Origin: Eublepharis macularius | Lineage: Eukaryota > Chordata > Lepidosauria > Squamata > Eublepharidae | Direction: 5' to 3' | Assembly (NCBI RefSeq): GCF_028583425.1 | Contig: NC_072805.1 | Location: 15,076,001-15,140,000 of the forward strand | Length of the DNA: 64,000 bases | Part shown: piece after piece, positions 42,976 to 52,200 of the stretch | How positions within the stretch are numbered: the first letter of the stretch is position 1 | How the letters are laid out: the number at the start of each line of letters is the position of its first letter | Made by a program: the position numbers and the translations under genes | The notes under the pieces: generated by a model | What the model saw: only the letters and a program-made list of their open reading frames with translations | Database searches by the model: none | What the model was told of the DNA's origin: nothing

Positions 42976-43065
42976 GGAGTTAGCCGTCTGACGAAGAGAG
43001 CTGTGGCTCTCAAAAGCTTATGCTACAATAAAGTTGGTTAGTCTTAAAGGTGCTATTGGACTCTA
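42976..43065 (+). mobile_element. Penelope-like 3'-end fragment
   Basis: CTGACGAAGAGAGCTGTGGC, then AAAGCTTATGCTACAATAAA and TTAGTCTTAAAGGTGCTATT. It is nearly identical to the end of the remnant at 17950-18557. Stem II (GAGAGC/GCTCTC) is intact, but the GAAA box has become CAAA, so a ribozyme here should be inactive. Confidence 0.7.
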
Positions 43066-44373
43066 CTATTTTAACAGTGTAATTTTGGGTTTATTGGGTT
43101 TATATTCAGTGCACAAAGGTTTCTAAAGTAGCAGCCACGACTTACGGCAGTGGTGTTCAAACTGTCTTCTTGGGGCAACCCTTTGGACACTTTAGAGGAA
43201 AGGGAAACATCTCAGAAAGACGGCGTGACCCATGTCCACTGCACCTCATCTTCCCCTCCAGTGTGCAGCCACGTAGGGAGATGTTGAATCTGAAGTGTAC
43301 TTTCCGTTCACACAGGGCAGTGGTGGGGCCCCAGGGGCCTGACCCCTGCTCTGCCAGAGCCAAACATGTGCCAGGAACATTTCCCAGAAGCATTTACGGC
43401 ACGCTGGAAAGCAAAATGGGGGGGGGAGTAGTTGGGTTTCAAGGCATCTACAGAGACAAGCTGCCGTTCCAAACATCTGCTTCGTGATTCAAAGAACAAC
43501 AAAAAAAATAACAACGGGTAGTATTGAAAGAATTCCCCCCTCCATAAAAAAACAACAAGTCTGAAATGGAAAAGACAGAATTCCTCAGCTCAGCTGAAGA
43601 ACCAAGTGCAAAGACAGCCTGTGAAAGAGGACGGTAAGAGAGAAACGCAAACGTTCAGAGAATCAGAAGATATGGATCAAGAAGCTTGTGTGACATGGGG
43701 CTGATCCGGCAGAACTACGTGTGATTCCCAGGCCATAAAACAAATACAGGGGAGAATCAGCAGGCCAGGGTTCCTGACCCTCTTCTCCTTATTCTTCCCT
43801 GAAACCCCTCCGGACTCTGTGTCCATGTTCTTGGCTCTGCAATATTGATTTATTTTATTTAAAATGTTTGTAGGGGACAGCAAGACGTAAAACCTGTAAT
43901 ACACAGAATTTTTCAGAAAACTGGAACCAAAAACAATATGATGCAATCTCTGTTTGTAAACCCGTCGACCCATACCCTTTTCATTGGCCCCCAAATGCGC
44001 CCCCAAACAGTTCTGTCCGACAGAATAACCTCGTGGGAATGATGTTGAACGACTGACTTCCTTGTTCCAGTGGGGGGGGCCCCAACAGATAAAACCCAAG
44101 AACAGGCTGTGGCTTTGCAGCCTCGCCTGCCAAAGGGGATAGCAAGAAAAAGCTGCTGTGAGCAAGGGCTGATGGGAAAGGGCTGTGAAGAGGAGGGGAT
44201 GCAGGAGAGGGTCAGCAAGCAGTGGAAGTGTTAACACACACACACACAAACTGCTGACTCTCCTTTGCAGTTTCCATACTACCGGCATTGCTGCTGTCGG
44301 GCAGTCATGCTTCAGAAACATACCTTTCCCAAAATGGTGTGTCAGTTGCCCTAATTTGATTAAATATGTACGT

Positions 44374-44485
44374 GTAGTCAAGTCGCAACCAGCTTATGAC
44401 AACCCCAGCAAAGGGCTTTCAAGGCAAGGGAGAAGCAGAGGCGGTTTGCCGTTGCCTTCCTCTGCAGGTCTTCCAAGATCGGATG
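44374..44485 (-). mobile_element. 5S rRNA-headed SINE, truncated (minus)
   Basis: Reversed tail GTAGTCAAGTCGCAACC-AGCTTATGACAACCCC and body GAGGCGGTTTGCCGTTGCC are present; most of the 5S head is lost. Confidence 0.65.
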
Positions 44486-44736
44486 AGTTTTACCTTTTTT
44501 TGTTCCGAAATCTTTCCATTGCAAGCATTAGGATAGCACTGATTTTGGAGACCACAGGGGCAAAACACAGCTGTTTTCCTTACTTGCTTGTTATCCCTTG
44601 AGAGGAGGACATCCTGGTAGAAGGAACCTTCTCGGACAGTCCAGTGTTCCTTTCTCACTCGAGAAGAGGAAGATATCCCAATATTGCTGCTTCTCATCCT
44701 TGAGTAGAAGAGCTTTCTCAGTAATTCCAATGTTAC

Positions 44737-45002
44737 TACACCAGTTTGGTGTAGTGGTTAAGAGCAGCAGGACTCTAATCTGGAGAACCGGGTTTGATTC
44801 TCCACACCTCCGCTTGAAGCTAGCTAGGCTAGTTTGGGTCAGTCGCGGCTCTGTCAGAGCTCTCTCAGCCCCTCCCACTTCACAGGGTGATTGTCATGAG
44901 GATAATAATAATAATAATAATAATAATAACACGCTTTATAAACTGCTGTGAGGGGGTGTTAAGTTGTCTTGAAGGGCGGTATATAAAATCGAATGTTATT
45001 AT
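44737..45002 (+). mobile_element. Sauria-type tRNA SINE
   Basis: Head GTGTAGTGGTTAAGAGC and B box GGTTTGATTCTCC, body GAAGCTAGCTAGGCTAG, CACTTCACAGGGTGATTG, an AAT repeat (about 44905-44930) and tail GGTATATAAAATCGAATG. A short repeat ATGTTACT precedes and follows it, a possible TSD. Confidence 0.85.
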
Positions 45003-45089
45003 TATGTTACTGTTCCTTTAGCTCTGTAACTTTGGAATGGTCAAGCTTCATATTGGTAAAGGACTGCTCCAAATGTCCAGCAACATTCT

Positions 45090-45185
45090 TGCAGTATTTT
45101 TTTGTATTTATATTCCACCCTTCCCGCAAGCAGGCTCAGGGCAGATAACAGCATTAAAATCCTTACAACAGTCCTGCAATGTAAT
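45090..45185 (-). repeat. L2/CR1-type 3'-tail fragment (minus)
   Basis: TTTGTATTTATATTCCACCC followed by GCAGGCTCAGGGCAGATAAC matches the 3' end of the LINE at 40835-41935. Confidence 0.6.
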
Positions 45186-45497
45186 CCTTGCAACAGTCCT
45201 GCAATGTAGACGGCTGCAATTATCCCCATATTGCGAATGGGGGCATTGAAGCAGACATGGTTGTTTGGTATATTGGGGCGACATGGAGAAGTCCTGGGTT
45301 CAAATTCTCCCTTAGCCATGAAGTTTGGTGGATGCCGTCTCCCAGCTTGACACCCCCTCATGGGATAGCTAAACTCTTTGAAGGACAAGCGAGATAGAGG
45401 TTCCTGGAATGAGAAGCGGCTTGCTCTCCCTGAGAGTTTATGGCTGAGGTGACATTGGAAGTCCTGCCTACTCAGTCTCTACACTGGCTCTTCTAAT

Positions 45498-45727
45498 GGC
45501 CAAGCTACAAGTGACAAAAGGCACAGATTGGACACTTGTCAGCTTCCCTTAAGTTTTGATGGGAAATGTAGGCATCCTGGTTTCGCAGCTTGGCTCTCCG
45601 ACTGCTGTCCAATGGACTTTTCAACTGTCACTTGTCCAACATTCCGCCAAGCTGCCGACATTTCCCGCCAAAACTTGAGGGAAGCTGACAAGTGTCCAAC
45701 CTGTGCCTTTTGTCACTTGTAGTTCCG
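45498..45727. repeat. Fold-back MITE, GGCCAAGCTACAAGTGAC family (copy 2)
   Basis: The left arm GGCCAAGCTACAAGTGACAA pairs with the right arm TTGTCACTTGTAG, and inner blocks GGCACAG / CTGTGCC, GACACTTGTCAGCTTCCC / GGGAAGCTGACAAGTGTC and TTTTGATGGGAAATG / CATTTCCCGCCAAAA also pair. Its termini match the 4297-4445 element. The right tip is eroded, so no TSD is visible. Confidence 0.75.
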
Positions 45728-46470
45728 CACTGTTTTACTTAAGAGGGTTGACACTCAGATATAAGTGCTTTTAGATGCCTTTTGAGTTGACTGAGAAGAA
45801 ATGAGGAATATTTAAGTGGAGATTGTGGAACTTCTGCCAGAGAGGAGAAGTGGAGATGATTCATTGCCATCCATGAGAATCTACCTCACCACAGACCACC
45901 TTTTGTGGAGCATGAGTGGGGGGCTTTCCTTTTTATGTTCAGCAGGCGAAGTGCTTTAGTAATGGAGTTAACCTAACACACGTGAATTTGTAGAACAACT
46001 GTCTTCCATTATAGGGTCTGAAAAAGTGAGAGAAGTAACTCTTTTGTGTAGCTTTATTTTTATAAAGAGAAATTGGCCTCTTAAGTGCCCCATTTATTTT
46101 AAGTTTCTTTCCCCAATTGGAGCTCCTCCCTGGTTAGCCCAAGAGGAAGGCCTGCACCTTTGGGAAGACCTCTTTGTCACCATCTTGTTGTGAGTTGTTA
46201 ACATATACATCCACAAAAGCCCTTTTCCTTTTATTGCCATGTGGCTTTATAATGGGAGTATGCTGTTCCAAGGCCGAAAGAAATGCTGCAGCTGTGAAGG
46301 AGAGAGAGAAAGAGCGAGAACATTTGTGAGAGGGAGTGAGGGCAGATGAGTGGCAGAAACATATCTTGACAGCCCACAACGGCGCCATCCACAAGCCAGG
46401 TAGCAACTATCTCGAACAGAAAACATTCTCAAGAAAATTGTGCAATAAAGGAGGAAGGAAAGGTGCTGAA

Positions 46471-46575
46471 AGCTCTTCCGTGCTGGCATAACTGCTCACT
46501 GGAAAAAAAGATAGGCGGATTCTTCAGGCTATTGAAATCTTAACACAAGTTTGTTAGGGAGCGAGCAAAAAACAC
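46471..46575 (+). repeat. 105-bp direct repeat, first copy
   Basis: Matches 46717-46821 with two substitutions, from AGCTCTTCCGTGCTGGCATA to GCAAAAAACAC. The spacer is 141 bp of AT-rich sequence. It may be a local tandem duplication or a short element with direct terminal repeats. Confidence 0.85.
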
Positions 46576-46716
46576 CACAGTTTGTATGAATTGTATTATT
46601 AATTGCTGTATGAATTTTTCTATTGTATTGTTATTTATTGCACTTAGCACTTTGCACTTATGAACATTACAATTTGAATTTATATACATTTTCCTCCCAG
46701 TTGAGTCTTTTGTGCT

Positions 46717-46821
46717 AGCTCTTCCGTGCTGGCATAACTGCTCACTGGAAATAAAGATAGGCGGATTCTTCAGGCTATTGAAATCTTAACACAAGTTTGT
46801 TAGGGAGCAAGCAAAAAACAC
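46717..46821 (+). repeat. 105-bp direct repeat, second copy
   Basis: Second copy of the repeat at 46471-46575, in the same orientation, offset by 246 bp. Confidence 0.85.
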
Positions 46822-47089
46822 ATTGGCTTCATTTGCACTGAACTTGGTCCGTAGATCCCCCCCCAACTACCCCACCACTGTCTTGCACTGTTTCCATTCT
46901 TGCTGTCTTCATTGCAGTCCGCCGTGCCCGCAGACTTGGGAGCATGCGTCCTGAGCCACGCAAGGAGCTCACCCAGTTTGGTGGCACTTACTTCCGAGTA
47001 AATAGGCATGTGACTGCAGCCCAAGGCTACGATCCTGTACACACTTCATCTGGTGTGGGCTTATGTCTGTGAGGTAATGCAGCAATAGT

Positions 47090-47260
47090 GGCCATTTCCA
47101 CACGGCTTACCTGCTTGCGTTATGTCCCGGCAGATCGCACGAAAAATGCGGAAGATTGCGGGGTTTTGCGTGAGATCTGCGCGAAAAAACGCGATCTTCT
47201 GCGTTTTTTGCGCGATCTGCTGGGACATAACGCAAGCAGGTAAGCCATGTGGAAACGGCC
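47090..47260. repeat. Fold-back MITE, GGCCGTTTCCACAC family, 3-bp TSD (copy 1)
   Basis: The termini GGCCATTTCCACACGGCTTA and TAAGCCATGTGGAAACGGCC are inverted. Complementarity continues through CCTGCTTGCGTTATGTCCCG and GCGATCTTCTGCG towards the centre. AGT is duplicated on both sides (47087-47089, 47261-47263). It is 171 bp, the same length as the 60024 copy. Confidence 0.85.
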
Positions 47261-47652
47261 AGTGTTAGACACGGTGTGGCGGGGGCAGGGGGGGGAACTG
47301 CAGTGGGGCAGAACCTCACTTGGTGACAGTCACTCGCTCTCTTGGCCTAAGCTGCAGAGTCTGGGGCCTAGTCTAGAAAGAGATGGCTAAGAAGAGACAG
47401 AATGAAAATATAAAATTACGCAGGGGGTCGAGAAAGTGGCTAGAGAGAGAGAGCTTTCTTTTCCCCATAATTCCCAAACTTGGAGGCCGCTTAGTGAAGC
47501 TGGGGGGGTGGTAGGTCTCAGGAAGGACAAAAGAAAGTACTTCTTTTCTCAACTTCTAATTAAACTGTAGGATTATCTGCCAGTGGGTGCAGTGATGGCA
47601 ACGAGCAGAGTTAGCTTTAAAAGGAGGTTAGACAGATTCATGGTCTATGCGA

Positions 47653-47896
47653 GGGTTGCCAGCTCTGGGTAAGGAAATTCCTGGAGATAGGGGGGTGGAG
47701 TCTGAGGAGGGTGGGGTTTGGGGAGGGGAGGGGCCTCTGGAGATAGGGGTGGAGCCTGGGGAGGGGCCTCAACAGGGCATAATGTCATCGAATCCACCCT
47801 CCAAAGCAGCCATTTTCTCCAGGGGAGCTGTTCCCCGTGGCCTAGAGATCAGTTGTTATTCCACGAGATCTCTAACCACCACCTGCAGGTTGACCC
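47653..47896 (-). repeat. GGGTTGCCAGC-family MITE (minus)
   Basis: GGGTTGCCAGCTCTGGG, GAAATTCCTGGAGAT, AGCCATTTTCTCCAGGGG and the GATCAGTTGTTATTCC block occur in the reverse of the order seen at 696-921. The end at 47896 has decayed to GCAGGTTGACCC. Confidence 0.75.
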
Positions 47897-48127
47897 AATG
47901 AACAAGAGGCAACAAACTAGACAATAAATGCAAGAGAGACCACCTCATCGAGGAAATACTCATAAACAGCAGTCAATACAATCTCATATTGTATAGGCAT
48001 GTGTCTATGCATTTAACAGGTTCGTTTGGTGATCCAAAGTAGATAGATAGATAGTATTCTGACGGGAATATTCTGACATTTCATGACTATGGTCATTTTT
48101 GTAAAACAGCACTCGTGCTGGGCAATT

Positions 48128-48214
48128 GGTTGACCAGTGGCTCCTGTGTGAGACAGGATGTGAGACTAGCTGGACCCCTGGTCTGATCCCACAGGGTTCT
48201 TCTTATGTTCTTAG
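48128..48214 (-). repeat. Dispersed repeat, AAGAACATAAGAGCCC type (minus)
   Basis: GGTTGACCAGTGGCTCCTGT, GAGACAGGATG, CTGGTCTGATCC and CTTCTTATGTTCTTA are the reverse complement of the unit at 33417-33510. Confidence 0.6.
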
Positions 48215-48931
48215 GAATGTTATCAAGATAATATGGAGGAGAACAGAACTATGTGTGCTGCTGTGAGCTTGGAGGAAGGGTGAGATAAAACGTGGAGAGA
48301 AATGCACAGAATTGATCGTTCCAGTTTTCTGCCAGTATGGTTTGTTCCTGCCATTAGATAAGAGACAGAAATTCAGTGTGTTAGCTTTAGAAAAGTCCTT
48401 TTAAAATGAATGAGAGGGATAACCTCTGGTGTCAAAATTATATGATACCCAATCCTTTTATAAGAGCATTTCCCCCTAAAATGGGCTAAAACGGTACCAC
48501 TTTTTACACGTACCCTTTGTTGCAATCACAGATGTTTGCATCACGTGTCCCTCTCGCTTACTCCCTTTTCTGTCTCTTCACCTCTCCAATAATATTTCAA
48601 CCATAGGCAATTGCCCTTTTCTACGTTATTGATCCTTTTATAATTCCTTCCAAGGTGGTTAGTCTCATAATCTCTGAAGTTTGCAAGAATTGAAGAGAGT
48701 GGAAGGTGGTTTCCTTTTCCACTCTCCTTATTTAAGTTTGTAAAAATCCATGCATAGGGTTGAATCCAAAGGACCTGATCCACAGGTGTTTTCCTCTAGC
48801 AGTAGGAACTTTCCTTTGGGAGAGGAAAGCACGTGTGCTGCAGGAATGGGTCTGCAAAATCCAACCCAATGTAAGGACCTCCCACACACTAAAACACAGT
48901 AGGAAACAGTTGCCCTTTGATAAGCATTTTA

Positions 48932-49020
48932 CAGTGCAATCCCAAACAGAGTTACTCCAGTCTAAGCCCATTGGAATCAATAGGTTTAGAGTGGCGTAAC
49001 TCTGTTTAGGATTGCACTGT
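48932..49020. repeat. 89-bp TA-flanked palindromic MITE
   Basis: CAGTGCAATCCCAAACAGAG and CTCTGTTTAGGATTGCACTG are inverted ends, with TA on both sides (48930-48931, 49021-49022). The arms extend through GTTACTCCA/TGGCGTAAC-like and AAGCCCATTG blocks. It fits a mariner-type MITE. Confidence 0.8.
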
Positions 49021-49938
49021 TAGAGAAATCAAGGCTGACTCCATCGTGTAGCCAAGTGAATGTATCCTTCAGGCAAAGGGACCTCATAGTCTGCTGATCT
49101 TAAATAGTCTCCTTGCTGCCCTTAATTGAAAGAAACAGGTACCAAATTAGTGTGCAAAAACTTCCCCATCAGTATGGTCTTTGGTACGTGGCTTGGCTCG
49201 CTTGCTCAAGCTGTCTGAGCAAAGGACTCTGGGGTGCTCCCTCAGTTTACCCATCCCACTCACTCCACCTCTCCTTGGTCAAAGAGCTCCGGTGCTGGTC
49301 TCGTGTTTGGGTCCCCAGGACCTTGAAGCTAGGCTCTAGTTTCGTGACCATAAGCCCTTGTATGTCATTGGCTCATGAAGCTGTGACATCACAGCAGCAC
49401 TGGGGGGACCCAGCAGAGAGTGACTGAGGGAACAAGGAGTCCCTTGGGGGTCCTCCCCAAAAGCTTTTGCTCTCAGCATGCGGGACGTTAGTGAGAAGAA
49501 CACTGTGATGTGGTTAACTCTGGAGCTGATCTTTTAAAACCATTTTTAGAGGGTGCTTCTACTCTGAGAACTGTTTCATGAGACTCATTTTTGGTGGTTT
49601 TTATGCTCTTGCTATGTTTGTTTGTTTTTTAATGCTGGCTGCTGAGGTTTGAATTGTTAATAACCTCTGTGATTTATACTTTTATTGTGTTTTGCTTTGT
49701 AAGGTGATTAGAGGAGAATCTCTGGAAAAGCAGCTTAGAAATTCTTGAAACAAATGCATACATTTCACAGGGGAGAAACCCCGATTCCCTGCTGATTTCT
49801 GTACACAAACTCCTAGTTGCTTTTGTGGTGGGGGCATTGGCTGCTCTTGCACAAGTCACATAGGATAGGTCTGGGTCCTGTGCCTCTGCCCACCAAGTTT
49901 GTTTATTTACTTGGCTTATATCCGTGGTTGTTAACCTT

Positions 49939-50130
49939 GGCCGTTTCCACACTACTCACCTTCATCTGGAACGCTGCGGAATGTCACGAAAAAAATGCAG
50001 AAGATAGCGTCTTCTCGTGCGAGTTTTGCGCGACATCACGCAAAACTCGCTCCGGAAGATGCTATCTTCCTCGTTTTTTTCGCAACGTTTCGCAGCGTTC
50101 TGGATGAAGGTGAGTAGTGTGGAAACGGCC
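49939..50130. repeat. Fold-back MITE, GGCCGTTTCCACAC family, 3-bp TSD (copy 2)
   Basis: Ends GGCCGTTTCCACACTACTCA and TGAGTAGTGTGGAAACGGCC are perfectly inverted. CTT is duplicated on both sides (49936-49938, 50131-50133). The inner arms TTCATCTGGAACGCTGCG / CGCAGCGTTCTGGATGAA also pair. It is 192 bp, with inner sequence different from the other copies. Confidence 0.85.
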
Positions 50131-50154
50131 CTTGTTAACATTTAATCAAGCATC

Positions 50155-50230
50155 TGACATTAAACAGTGGTCCATGGCACTGTTAAGACTAACAACACTT
50201 AGTCTTCCATGAACCAGAGCTCACTTCCTT
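50155..50230 (-). mobile_element. Penelope-like 3'-end fragment (minus)
   Basis: GTTAAGACTAACAACACTTAG with GAGCTCACTTCCTTAGATGC is the reversed TTAGTCTTAA module with a broken hammerhead-like segment. Confidence 0.5.
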
Positions 50231-50614
50231 AGATGCATCACTTAAATGCATCGAAATTTATGCATTTATTTAGAACATTTCTATGCCGTAGATCGAGAGT
50301 CCTGCTCGAGGTAGCTTACAATTAGAAAATGCAGGATTTTTAAAAATCCTGTTTAAAAAAACAAGCTGTGACTCACGAAAGTGCAAGAATAAATTGCATT
50401 AGTCATAATGTATACAGTAATATCACTGAATGCACTCCCGTCTGTGTGCGTGCAAAGTGCCATCAAGTTGCAACCAATTTAATGACAACCCCTGCAGGAG
50501 TTTTCAAGGCAAGAGATGAACAGAGATAGTTTGCCATTGCCTTCCTCTGTGTAGCAACCCTAAACTTCCTTGGTGGTCTCCCATCCAAGGACTAACCTGG
50601 GCTGACCCTGCTTA

Positions 50615-50906
50615 ATATATTGTTGAAGGCTTTCACAGCTGGAGAACAATGGTTGTTGTGGATTTTCCGGGCTGTATAGCCGTGGTCTTGGCGTTGTAGT
50701 TCCTGATGTTTCGCCAGCAGCTGTGGCTGGCATCTTCAGAGGTGTAGCACCAAAAGACAGAGATCTCTCAGTGTCACAGTGACACTGAGAGATCTCTGTC
50801 TTTTGGTGCTACACCTTTGAATATGCCAGCCATAGCTGCTGGCGATACGTCAGGAACTACAACGCCAAGACCACGGCTATACAGCCCGGAAAATCCACAA
50901 CAACCA
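50615..50906. mobile_element. Fold-back Penelope-like element with 12-bp TSD (copy 2)
   Basis: It starts ATATATTGTTGAAGGC and ends AATCCACAACAACC, like the 23131 copy, and is flanked by TGACCCTGCTTA (50603-50614, 50907-50918). The halves are inverted over more than 120 bp each, and the centre reads CAGTGTCACAGTGACACTG. The insertion lies inside a 5S SINE. Confidence 0.8.
50705..50739 (-). ncRNA. Hammerhead-ribozyme-like core
   Basis: On the minus strand CTGAAGA, GCCAGC-CACAGCT-GCTGGC (perfect 6-bp stem) and GAAA. The opposite arm near 50816-50855 is degenerate (GATA instead of GAAA), so only this strand keeps the full core. Confidence 0.55.
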
Positions 50907-50973
50907 TGACCCTGCTTAGTTTTCAAGAACTGATGAGATCAAGCTAGCCTTGGCCATACAGGTCACATGTGTG

Positions 50974-51859
50974 CAGGGTGGATAAAAATCAATGCTTTTT
51001 TTAAAAAAATCAAAAAAATCGGATTTTTTTTATTTAAATCGGATTTTTTAAAATAAAATGCTTTTTGAGGAAAATATATTACCATCGAAAGGTTATTCCA
51101 TCATGAAATAAATATTAGTTTTTAATTATGTAGAATAAGGCTGTATATGTTTAATTTTTTTGGTAAATAAATTCCATTAATCCATTCACAATGTCATGCT
51201 CTTCCAGAGGTTTTTGTAAGATTATTGGGCAGTTTCTCTGCCTACAAGATATTATCACAGATGCTTGGTTTTGCAGTTCTCAAAACTGAATTTGTGTCAG
51301 CTCAGCAGAGATCACATGCCTCTTCTTCACAGCAAAAATGTTATAACATGAACAGAGTTGAGAAAAAGACCTTAATCCTATTGTTCTACAAACCTATGAA
51401 GACAGAATCAACCCCTCCAGTGCTAAGTTTCAAGAAGTTCAGTGAATAGAAACAATATTTTTCTGATTGTTTGGAGTGGAATAGATCTGCACAAGAAGAA
51501 ACTAAGTGTGAGGAGGGAGGGGCAAGCAGTACAAAATGAAAGTGAAACTTTTTGAGCACAATACTGCACAAGTCGTTGGATCTTTTGTGTGTAGGACCTG
51601 AGGTTTCTCACATTCTTTCCTTGGAGGAAAAAACCTATAATGGCAGCAGGCCGTAAAAGAGACCCAGTTTGGGAATACTTTAATGAAGTTCCTTTACCTA
51701 TCGGTAAGGCAGGCATCTACTTGCATATTAAAGTTATACCAGCAAGAATTAGTCTTTATGTAGAAAACTATGATTTAAATCAAGCCTTAATGACTAGTGA
51801 TTTAAATCGTGATTTAAATCGTGATTTAAATCAGTTTGATTTAAATCAAATCCACCCTG
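50974..51859 (+). mobile_element. hAT-type element with residual transposase start
   Basis: Ends CAGGGTGGATAAAAATCAAT and GATTTAAATCAAATCCACCCTG-type are inverted. The 8-bp flanks CATGTGTG and CCTGTGTG (50966-50973, 51860-51867) match at 7 of 8. Subterminal repeats of ATTTAAATC-GATTTAAATC occur at both ends. At 51640 a frame starts with residues typical of a hAT transposase BED-finger N-terminus. The rest of the transposase is deleted, leaving 886 bp. Confidence 0.85.
51640..51716 (+). pseudogene. hAT transposase N-terminal fragment (BED finger start)
   Basis: MAAGRKRDPVWEYFNEVP is the characteristic start of BED-zinc-finger hAT transposases (VW-YF motif). The homology stops near 51716, before the zinc-binding cysteines, and the frame then runs into the terminal repeat and stops at 51942. 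It is non-functional as a transposase. Confidence 0.7.
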
Positions 51860-52069
51860 CCTGTGTGCATGGACGCACACGCACACATTCCCTCTACAAG
51901 TTAAAAAAGGATATAAAAATGGTATCTCGATTATCGATGTGACATATGCTCACCTTTGCTCCTGAATTGCAAGTCAGGAGAACAGCAAGCATATACAAAT
52001 TTAAACATATTAAATAAATAGATACTTACAATGTATGCTTACCATTCCCATTGTCCTATTCACACAAAA

Positions 52070-52200
52070 TGTCTTAAAATTTCGGCGCCCCTGTCTTGTG
52101 TTCTAGGAAAGCCCAATACTTGAAGTTGCCGCACAAAATGGTAACCTCGGGTATTGGGCTTTCCTAGAACACAAGGAAGGGGCGCCGAAATTTTAAGACA
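52070..52200. repeat. 131-bp near-perfect palindrome
   Basis: The arms 52070-52119 and 52151-52200 are inverted over 50 nt with two mismatches (ends TGTCTTAAAATTTCGGCGCC / GGCGCCGAAATTTTAAGACA), with a 31-nt loop. I do not recognise the family and see no clear TSD. The close match of the arms suggests recent origin. Confidence 0.9.

Larger units (their letters stand above)
50457..50965 (-). mobile_element. 5S rRNA-headed SINE interrupted by a Penelope-like element
   Basis: The reversed tail and body (CATCAAGTTGCAACCAATTT, GTTTGCCATTGCC, TGGTGGTCTCCCATCC) run to 50614. The 5S-like head resumes at about 50907 (GACCCTGCTTAGTTTTCAAG, TGATGAGATC). The interruption is precisely the element at 50615-50906 with its 12-bp TSD. 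Confidence 0.8.
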
